Assembly: GCA_965243755.1 (NCBI GenBank)
Contig: CBDEVW010000003.1
Location: forward strand, 620,001-684,000
Source: JANSWY01 sp965243755
Lineage (GTDB): Bacteria; Bacteroidota; Bacteroidia; Cytophagales; Cyclobacteriaceae
Length of the DNA stretch: 64,000 bases
Reading direction: 5' to 3'
The notes beneath the pieces are model-generated. The model was not told the DNA's origin. It saw only the letters and a program-made list of their open reading frames with translations, and did not search any database. This document shows positions 8,241-17,408 of this stretch, piece by piece. Each line of letters opens with the position of its first letter. Within the stretch, counting starts at the first letter, position 1. The position numbers and the translations under genes are program-made.

Positions 8241-11200
8241 TCCACCAGGGGTAGCCTGATATAAAAGGTGGTACCATCATCGGAGGTTTCAAACCACAAG
8301 TCTCCATTGGCATGTTCAATTCCTCTTTTGGCAATTGCCAGACCAATACCACTACCACTCTCTTTAGTACTAAAATTGGGAATGAATATTTTATTGTGCA
8401 ATTCTTCTGGAATTCCACTTCCATTATCAGCGATGGAAATCAACACTTTGTTTTTACCTTTTCTGCCAAACTTCACTTTTACACATGGCTGTCTGTCTTC
8501 CGGAACTGATTGAAAGGCATTGATGAGTAGATTGTTAAAAATCCGACCGATAAGCTTAGCGTCTCCATCTACAAAAAACTCCCCTTCTTCAATTTCAGCT
8601 TCAATGCGACCATTTTCGTTTTGAAACAACAATACTGATTTACGCAATTCCTTAGAGATGTCAAAGCGATCATGCTGAGGTACCGGCATTTTAGCAAACG
8701 TACTGAATGATGTGGCTATATCACTCAATGTATCTACCTGGTGTAGCAAATTGGCTACTGTTTTGGCAGCTTTATCATCTTTGCCCATTACACGCTGCAT
8801 CTGCTGAAGCGTCAACTTCATTGGAGTCAGTGGATTTTTGATCTCGTGTGCCACCTGCTTGGCAATTTCCTTCCAGGCCGACTCTTTCTCGGTTTGAGCC
8901 AATGCTCGTTTACTTTCCTCCAGTTTCTTCAACATCAGGTTGTATTCCTGAACTAGTATCCCAATTTCATCATTGGCCGTATACTCCAGGGGTTCATTGA
9001 TTTCCATCAGTGAGGTCCTCCTGATTTTCGCCGTTAGCAAAGTTAGTGGCTCGGTCAAAATCCTGACAGCAAAATATGATATTACCAGGGATACCATCAG
9101 TATTACAATGAATATGTTAATCAGGTTATTAAAAACTTCCACCTGCTGGCGAATCAAATGGTTTTTGGATTCAAAGAAGGGCATACTAAGTATTCCCAGC
9201 ATCTCACTGGTCTCCCGGGATCTGATCGCGATGTAAAATGACTTATAAACCAGGTCGCCAATGGATTCATCCAACACAATTCTTTCCTTCTGATTTTCTT
9301 TGATCTCATAAATGGCCTCAGGGTTCATATAATTTGAAATAAGTCCGCTGGTGAATATTTTCGGCTGACTAGAGGCAATCAGTTGACCATCATTACCATA
9401 AATATTCACATCATTTTGCACCAGGCCTGTGATTCCAGACAGTCTTGATGAAAGCGTTTCCCGATTGATCTTATGTTGAAAAAAAGCAGTCACATCCTCA
9501 TTGACATGCTCCTCAATTCTTCTGGCCCGTTTCTCGTAACTACGGTTGATCTCTTCTTTGTAGCTTCGGTTCAATGAGTTTAGTACACCCACACTCACAA
9601 AGAACAAGGGAACTAATGCCACCGCACCTAAATAGAAACTTATCTTGGTAGCAAAATTCAATTCAGGTCGGGGGTAGACAAAGAAAATATTGGAGGTGAT
9701 CACAATGATGGCAATCCCAATAATCTGAACAAAGAAGAAAAACGAGAAGTTGGATAAAACATTACTGTTTGGATACTTCCTGGAGGTAATAACTATGGTT
9801 CTTCCCTCCTGCCCACGCACACCCAGGTGATGATACCTGTTTCTGGTGATCCCTGTCCCATATAATTTTGGAACTTCCAGAAACGCTCTGTTGAATTCCC
9901 TGCTGAAATTATAGTTTCCTACATGGTACAGTTCCTCCCCATTTTGAAAAATTGCATAATCAAACTGGCTTGAGGTTGCTCCTGAGTACTTATTCTCAAC
10001 CAGCAATTCCGGATAGACCGAGCTGGACACGTATTTCTTTAAGGTTAGCTCGAGTAATATTGTACCAAGTTCATTATTCAAACTGGTGATTGGTATGAAT
10101 GCGAAATATCGGTCTTTTAATTCTGGTTCATTCACATAAAAAATGTTGGGATAATCAGTTTTATGCCTGGGACTAATAATTAAACTGCGGGCAGAGTCTA
10201 AAGAAACCTGCATTTCATTGAACCGGAATGGCGATCCATTCCTGTCAAAAATATGAACCTTGGCCTGATACTTATCAAAATAATCAATAAGGTAAGTACG
10301 ATTGATTTTGTCTTCAATAGTATGTTCTGCCAGTCTTTCACTATACATACGAGACACCACATAGCCATCTTTCTGAATGACCGGTAATACCTGAGACAAT
10401 AAATACTCACCTAAAATGTCCCTTTCAATGAGCAAATTGTTGGCAAATTTCTTTTTCTCATTGACGGTGTCCTTTTTAGCTTGCTTATAAACCGCAAAAC
10501 TTCCAAATACGGAAGCTACGCTGGCGGTCATAAAAAAATACAGGAAGGCTGAATACCTACGTTTGCCAAGATTAAGAATAAACTTCAACTGACTGGAAGC
10601 CAACCAGTATGCCCCTATCAACCCAAGGAAAAGGATGTAGTTTTTTTCATACAAACTGTAATACGCCAAACCGGCAACAACCATACACGCAGCAAGCAAC
10701 CATGGCGATCGCTGATAAGTCTTGATCAGGAGTTTTAGGTTAAAATATTGAAGAGCAAAAAAGATCAGCGTAGTAACCAGAAACGAAAACAAAACAACTA
10801 CCCTTAATGCGTCAAAATTTATGCTGTTGGAGATATCCATATCAATTTGAGAATTGATGAGTATCTCTCTGAGGTTCTGATAAATGTAATGTGCAGATAT
10901 CAGTGATAGCAGTGTATAAAGGATCAAACCAATCGACCAGATCCAGTTAGGCCTTGAAATCAGCCATTTCTTAAACCGAACCGAATATCGCAGACTATGA
11001 AGGGTAAACAGGACAATCACCAACACCGTGATCTGATTTAGCACCAGATCTCCCAAAGAGGAATTGATTGAGCCTGAAGTAAAATTGATGGGGTTAAATA
11101 CTGCGGAATTCACCATGGAAAAAGGAAAATCCAGCCACATCATGAGAATACGCATCAATATAACTGATACAGTAGTCCATAGCCATGATACCAGGTAATG

Positions 11201-11893
11201 CCCTTTCCTCACAATCTTATTGGCATTGTACAAAAGCAATAACAATAAGAGCAGAATTGCAATGGTGATGGAATAAACTGTAATCCATTTAATAACTCCA
11301 GGAACCCAATTGTTATTGGCACTGGTTGCCACATTGAAGAGGTATTGCCCCCGAAAGCTAATCGGATGTTCGCCTTTTTCAGCAGAAACCTTCAAATCAC
11401 TTTGATCACCGGGAAAGATCTTTTTGTTATAGGAAGAACGCAGGTATTTGTTATCGATGGGATATTTTTTATACAGATCCAGAAGAGAATATACTTCCAG
11501 TTGATTTTCACTGTATGGCACGTATTGCTTTAGTACAATAAACTTTCCGTGACTCAATTCAACATAGCCAATTGAATCAATGGAGGTAAGTTCGCTATAC
11601 GGCGGGACGAAATTATGATCACTCCAATATTTGAGGCTTCCTTTATCATAAACAAAAATGGGATATTTGTATGAACTGGCATGATCAAACAAAACACTGC
11701 TGGTGGCATAATCCTCCATGAAGTGATGTAGGTCTGCATCAATGATGGAGAGTTCCTTTTCTATGCGTTCATTGATTTCATCTACCAAAAAACTTTCGTG
11801 ACTCCTGAGATAGGCACCAAAATGGTAGGTGATCAATCCAATAGCTGCAAAGATTGCGATTCCTAGAAGAATCTTTCTGTTAGATATTTTCAA
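8237..11893 (-). CDS. Large multi-span sensor histidine kinase (NtrY-like C-terminus)
   Basis: A 1218-residue membrane kinase. A first helix (about 7-26) is followed by a periplasmic region to about 200, a block of about eight membrane helices to about 485, a second periplasmic region, two helices near 735-800, a third periplasmic region and a last helix leading into a HAMP domain. The kinase core has its phospho-acceptor His1016 in AHEIKNPLTPMK, an N-box NLLINAF and G-boxes ADNGSGIP and GSGIGLAIA. The NPLTPMK form is typical of NtrY-like kinases. No response regulator is adjacent, so it is an orphan. It lies 36 bases downstream of the DUF983 gene, at the 3' end of the oxidase gene cluster, and may sense a respiratory or envelope state; that is inference. 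Confidence 0.9.
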   Translation of the reverse strand: MKISNRKILLGIAIFAAIGLITYHFGAYLRSHESFLVDEINERIEKELSIIDADLHHFMEDYATSSVLFDHASSYKYPIFVYDKGSLKYWSDHNFVPPYSELTSIDSIGYVELSHGKFIVLKQYVPYSENQLEVYSLLDLYKKYPIDNKYLRSSYNKKIFPGDQSDLKVSAEKGEHPISFRGQYLFNVATSANNNWVPGVIKWITVYSITIAILLLLLLLLYNANKIVRKGHYLVSWLWTTVSVILMRILMMWLDFPFSMVNSAVFNPINFTSGSINSSLGDLVLNQITVLVIVLFTLHSLRYSVRFKKWLISRPNWIWSIGLILYTLLSLISAHYIYQNLREILINSQIDMDISNSINFDALRVVVLFSFLVTTLIFFALQYFNLKLLIKTYQRSPWLLAACMVVAGLAYYSLYEKNYILFLGLIGAYWLASSQLKFILNLGKRRYSAFLYFFMTASVASVFGSFAVYKQAKKDTVNEKKKFANNLLIERDILGEYLLSQVLPVIQKDGYVVSRMYSERLAEHTIEDKINRTYLIDYFDKYQAKVHIFDRNGSPFRFNEMQVSLDSARSLIISPRHKTDYPNIFYVNEPELKDRYFAFIPITSLNNELGTILLELTLKKYVSSSVYPELLVENKYSGATSSQFDYAIFQNGEELYHVGNYNFSREFNRAFLEVPKLYGTGITRNRYHHLGVRGQEGRTIVITSRKYPNSNVLSNFSFFFFVQIIGIAIIVITSNIFFVYPRPELNFATKISFYLGAVALVPLFFVSVGVLNSLNRSYKEEINRSYEKRARRIEEHVNEDVTAFFQHKINRETLSSRLSGITGLVQNDVNIYGNDGQLIASSQPKIFTSGLISNYMNPEAIYEIKENQKERIVLDESIGDLVYKSFYIAIRSRETSEMLGILSMPFFESKNHLIRQQVEVFNNLINIFIVILMVSLVISYFAVRILTEPLTLLTAKIRRTSLMEINEPLEYTANDEIGILVQEYNLMLKKLEESKRALAQTEKESAWKEIAKQVAHEIKNPLTPMKLTLQQMQRVMGKDDKAAKTVANLLHQVDTLSDIATSFSTFAKMPVPQHDRFDISKELRKSVLLFQNENGRIEAEIEEGEFFVDGDAKLIGRIFNNLLINAFQSVPEDRQPCVKVKFGRKGKNKVLISIADNGSGIPEELHNKIFIPNFSTKESGSGIGLAIAKRGIEHANGDLWFETSDDGTTFYIRLPLVD

Positions 11894-11929
11894 GCTTATG
11901 TGATTTGGCTATGAAATTAAGAAATTATT

Positions 11930-12310
11930 CTATGACTTACTCCTATCAAATTTCACGCCACCAAACACGTGCAACAATATTATTCTTGAATACCTGAATA
12001 CTATGGGATATAATAATAAAGATGATATCAAAACGGACACCACATAAACCCAGATGGCCGGGCTATCAAAAAATATGGTCAACACCGCAAAATTAATGAT
12101 AAAGATAGCTACCGAAAAAGCGTAACTAACATACATGGAACCCATGTAAAACCCTGGCTCCACCTCGTATCTCAACCCGCAGTTTTCACAGGTCTCATAC
12201 ATATGATTGATTTTGCTTAAGGCAAACATGGGAGCCTTGAACATTTTGCCTTTGCGGCATCTGGGGCAATCACCGCTTAAGCCGGCTGCTAATGCTGATT
12301 TTGGGGGCAT
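11930..12310 (-). CDS. DUF983 family membrane protein
   Basis: A 126-residue protein with two CxxC pairs (CPRC at residue 15 and CENC near 40), which may bind zinc, then two membrane helices at about 60-105. The Gly-rich GFYMGSMYVSYAF segment before the helices is the DUF983 hallmark. The family is common beside cytochrome oxidase genes in Bacteroidota and Alphaproteobacteria, but its role is not known. The start overlaps the end of the upstream small membrane-protein gene by 41 bases in another frame; starting later would lose the first CxxC, so the overlap is probably real. Confidence 0.85.
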   Translation of the reverse strand: MPPKSALAAGLSGDCPRCRKGKMFKAPMFALSKINHMYETCENCGLRYEVEPGFYMGSMYVSYAFSVAIFIINFAVLTIFFDSPAIWVYVVSVLISSLLLYPIVFRYSRIILLHVFGGVKFDRSKS

Positions 12311-12530
12311 TTACTTTGCTGTTTCTGTACCACAAATATGCTATCACTCCAACAATGATGTATGGAGTAAAGAAAAGGTATAATATGCCAGTATTTAGGC
12401 CGGCTGCAAAGGAAGTTGAATCTCCATTGCTGACATTATTGACTAGTGTTGTCCTACACATAGCACATTGCGCAAAACTTGTTATGTTAATTACAATGAA
12501 GAATAAGCCGGTAAGTAAATACTTTTTCAT
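12270..12530 (-). CDS. Small membrane protein with a CxxC motif
   Basis: An 86-residue protein with a signal-like N-terminus ending SFAQ, a CAMC motif right after it, and one further membrane helix at about 48-68, then a basic tail. If the signal is cleaved, the Cys pair is at the mature N-terminus in the periplasm, where it could bind metal or act in thiol exchange. Similar short proteins occur next to DUF983 and DUF420 genes in Bacteroidota oxidase clusters; I know no assigned function. It follows the DUF420 gene by 32 bases and overlaps the DUF983 gene by 41. Confidence 0.7.
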   Translation of the reverse strand: MKKYLLTGLFFIVINITSFAQCAMCRTTLVNNVSNGDSTSFAAGLNTGILYLFFTPYIIVGVIAYLWYRNSKVNAPKISISSRLKR

Positions 12531-12562
12531 TACTGCAAATTTACATCACAACGAACGAAACA

Positions 12563-13144
12563 CTATTGATAGTAAGGATTAATTAACCAATAAGTGAGTA
12601 CTCCTGTCACCGAAACGTACAGCCAAATGGGATAAGTATATTTAACCAACTTTTTATGGTTTGCGATTTTTCCTGTTAATGCGTAATAAAAGGCAAATAA
12701 GACCAGGGGTACCACTACAATGGAAAACCCAATGTGGGACAACAAAACCACGAGATATAAGGTACGTGTTCCGCCAATATTGGCTAATTCACTATCACTA
12801 AGCACACCGTTTCCATCGATATCTCCAAATTTCACCGACGGCACTGATGAGTGATAAAGCACATAGGAGACCAGAAAAATGCTTCCCAGGATAAATGCAG
12901 TAGTCATCAGTGAACGATGTATAGTCACATTCCCATTTTTCACTGCAATCAGCGCACCAATCAGTAATAGTGTTGTAAGGGAATTTAAAATCGCATTTAG
13001 GGTCGGTAGGTTTTTTACCCAATCTCCGAATGCTAGGAACTTTTGTGGTGCAAAAAGTAAAATTGCCACTGCTACAGGAATAAGCACTGATAGTACTATG
13101 ATAATCCTGGTGTAATTTTTATTGTCTGCTGTTAATGTTGCCAT
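12563..13144 (-). CDS. DUF420 (CtaM-like) oxidase assembly protein with EF-hand-like loop
   Basis: A 193-residue protein with five membrane helices. DUF420 includes Bacillus CtaM, needed for maturation of caa3 oxidase. Family His residues are visible in TIHRSL (77), LYHSS (98) and LSHIG (137). Between helices three and four is a 12-residue loop, Asp108 to Glu119, with Asp at 1 and 3, Asn at 5, Gly at 6 and Glu at 12: a calcium-binding EF-hand or dockerin pattern. I do not expect this loop in the basic family. It follows the Sco-like gene with no gap, so the two should be co-translated. Confidence 0.85.
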   Translation of the reverse strand: MATLTADNKNYTRIIIVLSVLIPVAVAILLFAPQKFLAFGDWVKNLPTLNAILNSLTTLLLIGALIAVKNGNVTIHRSLMTTAFILGSIFLVSYVLYHSSVPSVKFGDIDGNGVLSDSELANIGGTRTLYLVVLLSHIGFSIVVVPLVLFAFYYALTGKIANHKKLVKYTYPIWLYVSVTGVLTYWLINPYYQ

Positions 13145-13660
13145 CTATCTGGTAGTGTTTTCTTCTTTCCCTATTAATAAAATATCAACTTCCATGAACA
13201 GGCGGTCGACTTCACCGCGCGCTATGTCATAAATCCCCCGAAGGTTATTTTGTTTGTCGAAAAGTAAAAATTTGTTGCTGTTGTTGGCAAACCTGTTCAT
13301 ACATTTCAAAAGACTGCTGTCAGAAATGAATGTAACTACCGGATACTTTGCAGTCATTTCCATATAAGAACTGTCTCCGCTATGTAAATACATCCCCACA
13401 GCACCTCTATTCTTAAACCGCTGAACCACTCTTCTAAACTGATTCACTGCTTCCAGGGAATCTTCTCCAGACTGATATTGGTAGTTTATCAGGCTTAATT
13501 GAGTAGAGGGGGCTTTAGCTAGTACCTCCGTGCATTCCACTTGTTCTTCAATTATAGCTACGTCGAAGGTATTGCTACCAAACATTTTAAGGAATACAAA
13601 CAGTGCAACAGGCACCACAAATACCACCACAAGGATGAATACTTTTAACTTAGATCTCAT
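13145..13660 (-). CDS. Degenerate Sco/SenC-like protein without the CxxxC copper site
   Basis: A 171-residue membrane-anchored protein (helix at about 7-27). Position between subunit IV and DUF420, the opening (FVVPVALFVFLKMFGSNTFD) and the closing strand (LLFDKQNNLRGIYD) match the Sco1/SenC arrangement of Bacteroidota, where Sco delivers copper to the CuA site. The CxxxC pair and the copper-ligand His are absent: only two isolated Cys occur. It may be a Sco relative that has lost copper chaperone activity or changed to another role. The Sco assignment rests on context and weak similarity. A strong terminator ends about 15 bases before its ATG. Confidence 0.6.
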   Translation of the reverse strand: MRSKLKVFILVVVFVVPVALFVFLKMFGSNTFDVAIIEEQVECTEVLAKAPSTQLSLINYQYQSGEDSLEAVNQFRRVVQRFKNRGAVGMYLHSGDSSYMEMTAKYPVVTFISDSSLLKCMNRFANNSNKFLLFDKQNNLRGIYDIARGEVDRLFMEVDILLIGKEENTTR

Positions 13661-13674
13661 AATTGCTATTAATC

Positions 13675-13708
13675 AAAAAAAAATCATGCTGAGTAAACAG
13701 CATGATTT
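13675..13708 (-). terminator. Strong intrinsic terminator between subunit IV and the Sco-like gene
   Basis: A perfect 11-base stem, AAATCATGCTG (13681-13691) with CAGCATGATTT (13698-13708), around a 6-base loop. Read on the minus strand it is followed by nine T (13675-13683, shared with the stem base). It sits 25 bases after the subunit IV stop and just upstream of the Sco-like start. Confidence 0.88.
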
Positions 13709-13732
13709 ATATTTTTAGCTAAGGCCAACTGA

Positions 13733-14071
13733 TTAACCCATCAACGCTTCATAAATCTTAGCTCCCTGGAACAGGAATATAAAGAGCATGAAAACGATGA
13801 ATAATGTTGGTAATAATATTGACCAGATCAAAGATTTTCTTTCGTGTGACAAGTGCATGAATTCACCTACAATGTAGAATGCCTTCACAATTGTCAGTGC
13901 GATGTACACATAAACTTTTACTGGTTGAGGCATCAGAGACAATGGGATAGCAAGAGCAATGATAAATTCCACTGCTGTAACAGCAGCGAGGATCAACATC
14001 ACTTTCCAAATACCCCAGATCTTAGCTTTATCTGCAGGTTGAACCTGAACTTCTGGATTTTCTTGTTCCAT
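13733..14071 (-). CDS. Cytochrome c oxidase subunit IV family protein
   Basis: A 112-residue protein with three membrane helices (about 20-42, 48-70 and 80-102). The FMHLSHERKS segment between helices two and three is typical of the prokaryotic subunit IV of caa3/bo3-type oxidases. It probably stabilises the oxidase core. It follows the long subunit III gene by 21 bases and is the last core oxidase gene before a strong terminator. Confidence 0.85.
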   Translation of the reverse strand: MEQENPEVQVQPADKAKIWGIWKVMLILAAVTAVEFIIALAIPLSLMPQPVKVYVYIALTIVKAFYIVGEFMHLSHERKSLIWSILLPTLFIVFMLFIFLFQGAKIYEALMG

Positions 14072-14092
14072 GTTAAATATCTTTTTTAAAAT

Positions 14093-14866
14093 TTAAACCA
14101 AGTAAAAGAATGTGAACACAAATACCCAAACAAGGTCCACAAAGTGCCAGTAAAGGCCAACTTTCTCCACCATCTCATAGTGACCTCTTCTTTCCAGTAT
14201 ACCAACGGTTGTCTGGTAGAATATGGCAAAGTTTAGCAGTACCCCACTAAATACGTGGAATCCGTGAAACCCGGTGATGAAAAAGAATAGCGCTGCAAAG
14301 TTTGGAGGTCCGTATTGGTTCAATGAAAGGTTGGCACCATAGAATATTGAGCCATCCAATAATCTTCCACCTTCCTCAGTACCATGAATGAAGTGAGTCC
14401 ACTCCCATGCCTGACAACCCAGGAAAGTGATCCCTCCAAGAATGGTCCAAAGCATCCATTTTTCAACCGCTTTCTTGTCCTTTCTGTGGCCGGCTTCTAC
14501 ACCCAATACCATAGTAACACTACTTAGGATCAGAATGAAGGTCATGATCCCAACGAAAACAAGTGGAAATCCATGCTCTATTCCAAGTGCGTGGCTAAGC
14601 TCATGACTACCAGGGAATGCATCAAATACTTTCTCCGGAATTGGCCACCACTCCTGTGAAAAGGTGAAGTCCTCTACAGAACCTTCATAAGCAGGGTTCT
14701 TAAATCTGATTAATCCATAGGTAATCAAAAGTGCGGAGAACGTAAATGCGTCTGAAAGCAGGAAAAACCACATCATCAGTTTTCCATAGCTTGCTTTCAT
14801 GGGTTCTACGCCACCTCCCCATAAATTCCTGTTGTCATCCTCTACAACTACTGCAGTACTTGCCAT
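14093..14866 (-). CDS. ctaE: Cytochrome c oxidase subunit III (long form)
   Basis: A 257-residue subunit III of a heme-copper oxidase with about six membrane helices. The family segments GFHGFHVFSG and VGLYWHFVDLVWVFVFT are near the C-terminus, and AGHRKDKKAVEKW is a cytoplasmic loop. Subunit III supports proton uptake and stability of subunit I. This is one of two adjacent subunit III genes; the second is shorter. The pair is a common arrangement in Bacteroidota. Confidence 0.93.
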   Translation of the reverse strand: MASTAVVVEDDNRNLWGGGVEPMKASYGKLMMWFFLLSDAFTFSALLITYGLIRFKNPAYEGSVEDFTFSQEWWPIPEKVFDAFPGSHELSHALGIEHGFPLVFVGIMTFILILSSVTMVLGVEAGHRKDKKAVEKWMLWTILGGITFLGCQAWEWTHFIHGTEEGGRLLDGSIFYGANLSLNQYGPPNFAALFFFITGFHGFHVFSGVLLNFAIFYQTTVGILERRGHYEMVEKVGLYWHFVDLVWVFVFTFFYLV

Positions 14867-14885
14867 AATATTAGGTTAGTAAAGT

Positions 14886-15473
14886 TTAATTGTTCAGCAC
14901 CAAAAATAAATATAAATACAACCAAAGTCCACCCAAGAAATGCCAATAAGTGGTGCACATTTCAATCTTAGTCAGGCTTTTTGAATGAACTTTATATCTA
15001 AATGAAGCTGTGAGCATAATCGCCAGGAAGATGACTCCTCCAATGACGTGTGCTACATGCAGCCCTGTAAAAATATATACAAATGAACCAGCGGGGTTAC
15101 CTACAAAAAACACGTCCTGAGCGACTAATTCATCCCAGGCCATGTACTGTCCGATCATGAATGCCGCAGCTAATATTGCTGTAGCAATCAACCCCAACCT
15201 TATATGTAATAAATTATTTCTTTTCGCAGCAATATATGACCAATGCATCGTAACACTGCTCAATACGATAATCACAGATGTTGTTTTGAACAGATCAGGA
15301 AATTCAAAAATCAGCCAGTTACCTTCCGACTGTTTTACAATGTATGCACTCGACAATGAAATAAATATCATTGTGATTGATACAATAAAGAGCCATAACC
15401 CAAACTTCTTGGGATTCATTGCTCTTACTTTTCCAATTGGTGCGTTCATCTGTGCTTCAATCATCATCCTCAA
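14886..15473 (-). CDS. Cytochrome c oxidase subunit III family protein (short form)
   Basis: A 195-residue subunit III homologue with five membrane helices. The GLHVAHVIGGV segment and the final TTYWHFLGGLWLYLYLFL match the family. It lacks the N-terminal extension of the neighbouring long form. The first Met lies inside a 4-base overlap with ctaB; a second in-frame Met follows one residue later, so the exact start is open. It probably replaces or accompanies the long form in the same complex. Confidence 0.9.
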   Translation of the reverse strand: MRMMIEAQMNAPIGKVRAMNPKKFGLWLFIVSITMIFISLSSAYIVKQSEGNWLIFEFPDLFKTTSVIIVLSSVTMHWSYIAAKRNNLLHIRLGLIATAILAAAFMIGQYMAWDELVAQDVFFVGNPAGSFVYIFTGLHVAHVIGGVIFLAIMLTASFRYKVHSKSLTKIEMCTTYWHFLGGLWLYLYLFLVLNN

Positions 15474-16354
15474 ACTTTATCCAACATATATGCAATCTGA
15501 ACGATCGGCAGATACAAAAACGACCCAAACATGATCCGTAATGCCGACTTCCTTGAATTATCTTTCATCAACATCAACGTTTGGCCTAAGAACAAGGCTC
15601 CACAAACTGTTGCTACTACCGCAGAGTTGATTCCCGTAATACCAAGATAGGTAGGGAACAAACCAAGAGGTAAAAGAAACAGGGTGTAGGTCATGATATT
15701 GATGGCTGTATTTAGATTCTTACTCCCACCGCCAGGCAATAATTTAAACCCAGCCTTTTTATAATCTTCATCAGCTACCCAGGCAATGGCCCAAAAGTGG
15801 GGAAACTGCCATACAAACTGAATTCCAAATATGATCAACGCTTCTATCGATACCTGTCCAGTTGCAGCAACCCACCCGATCAATGGAGGAAGTGCTCCTG
15901 GTATTGCGCCTACTGTGACCGCCACAGGCCCCACCCTTTTCAACGGGGTGTAGACATAAGCATACAATACAGTTGATATTAATGAAAGTACTACAGTGAT
16001 AGGGTTAGTAAACAAATACAGCAAGATCAAGCCTGAGACCAACCAGGCAAACGCTGCAAGGTATGCTTCATTTTCAGAAATTTTGCCCGTAGGGAGTGGC
16101 CTGTCCATGGTTCTTTTCATCATGGCATCCAGATGCTTCTCTTTGATCTGGTTGATGGTTACAGAAGCTCCTGAAACTAAAAAACCGCCTAAGGAAAGCC
16201 CTATAAAACTCCACCAACTGAAACCTGATGATGCCAGCACATAGCCAAACGCAGATGAAAAAACCACCAAAAAGGAAAGTCTTGGCTTCATTAACTCAAA
16301 ATAAGCCATCAACTTTGTTCTTACATCAATCTCTATCGTCTTTACACTAGACAT
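15470..16354 (-). CDS. ctaB: Protoheme IX farnesyltransferase
   Basis: A 294-residue UbiA-family prenyltransferase that attaches farnesyl to heme b to make heme O, the first step of heme A synthesis. The Asp-rich site is in NQIKEKHLDAMMKRTMDRPL, and the second conserved loop is DEDYKKAGFKLLP. Eight or nine membrane helices are visible. It overlaps ctaA by 8 bases upstream and the short subunit III gene by 4 downstream, so heme A synthesis and oxidase subunits are made from one message. Confidence 0.95.
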   Translation of the reverse strand: MSSVKTIEIDVRTKLMAYFELMKPRLSFLVVFSSAFGYVLASSGFSWWSFIGLSLGGFLVSGASVTINQIKEKHLDAMMKRTMDRPLPTGKISENEAYLAAFAWLVSGLILLYLFTNPITVVLSLISTVLYAYVYTPLKRVGPVAVTVGAIPGALPPLIGWVAATGQVSIEALIIFGIQFVWQFPHFWAIAWVADEDYKKAGFKLLPGGGSKNLNTAINIMTYTLFLLPLGLFPTYLGITGINSAVVATVCGALFLGQTLMLMKDNSRKSALRIMFGSFLYLPIVQIAYMLDKV

Positions 16355-17408
16355 TTACAGCTTGTATCGTATTAATCTTTCTTGCCATTAAAAAGGCATA
16401 ATATTGAATTCCAAATATCAAAGTGGCCAGTGTTAAATGTACCGGTTGAAGCATTGCTGGTACAGCAAAATATGATAAAACTGCACCCGTTAATACTTCT
16501 AAACTTATTAACACAACCAGTATGTAAGCCAGATTCCTTAACCTACTCCACACATTTGTTTTGTATAGTTTCCAGGCTATCATAACATGAACCACTAAAA
16601 TGATGAGAGAGTAACTTCTATGGATATAAAATGCCATACCCATGTGCTCAATCCACTGAGCTCGATCGCTTAACTGCATGGCAATGACATCTATCATTTC
16701 TCTTACCTGAGTCCCAAGGGCTATTTGTACCAGGAATAATCCCAGGCCTATGAGCAGCCATAATTTCAATTGGCCGAGTTCCTGAGCACCAGATGTAGTT
16801 TCCACCTCCTGTTCATCCAACCTGTAGGCCAGATATATCAACACACATACCAATAATACCGCTAGTATCATATGCGCCGTGATCATACCCGGTAGCAAGT
16901 TGGTAGATACCACTATGGAACCTAACCATCCCTGAAATGCAACCATTACAAATGCCAGTAACGCATAGGGTAAAATGTTCTTTGCTTCTTTCCTAAGCAC
17001 AAATGCGGTTACAAGAACAGCAAATATGAATAGGCCTATCAGCACTCCCAGTAATCTGTTGAGGTATTCTATCCAGGTTTCAGTTACATTAAAATCCTGC
17101 TCCACCATAATATTAGGATCATTCAGGATTTTATTTGCCAGTCTGTCAAAGCCAAGAGCAGCTATCATTTTCGCAACTCTCTCATTCTTGGCAACACGTT
17201 TGGCCAAGTAAATTTCTTTATAGTTCTCAGGAAGTTCATCAACCGATGTGGGAGGAACATAATTCCCAAAACACTTCGGCCAATCAGGACAACCCATCCC
17301 GGAACCAGTACTTCTAACAATGCCGCCTACCAGTATTAACAGGTAGACGGCAATGATTGTAATTATATTAAGTCTCTTAAAAAACTTCTTAGTGACTATC
17401 CCCGACAT
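16347..17408 (-). CDS. ctaA: Heme A synthase (COX15/CtaA)
   Basis: A 353-residue membrane protein that oxidises heme O to heme A. The opening GGIVRSTGSGMGCPDWPKCFG is the CtaA signature and includes the Cys pair. Conserved heme-ligand His residues appear in TAHMILA, IEHMGMAFYIHRS and VHLTLA. About eight helices are seen. It overlaps ctaD by 20 bases at its start and ctaB by 8 at its end. It is longer than the Bacillus protein because of an extra loop (about residues 55-105). Confidence 0.94.
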   Translation of the reverse strand: MSGIVTKKFFKRLNIITIIAVYLLILVGGIVRSTGSGMGCPDWPKCFGNYVPPTSVDELPENYKEIYLAKRVAKNERVAKMIAALGFDRLANKILNDPNIMVEQDFNVTETWIEYLNRLLGVLIGLFIFAVLVTAFVLRKEAKNILPYALLAFVMVAFQGWLGSIVVSTNLLPGMITAHMILAVLLVCVLIYLAYRLDEQEVETTSGAQELGQLKLWLLIGLGLFLVQIALGTQVREMIDVIAMQLSDRAQWIEHMGMAFYIHRSYSLIILVVHVMIAWKLYKTNVWSRLRNLAYILVVLISLEVLTGAVLSYFAVPAMLQPVHLTLATLIFGIQYYAFLMARKINTIQAVNV

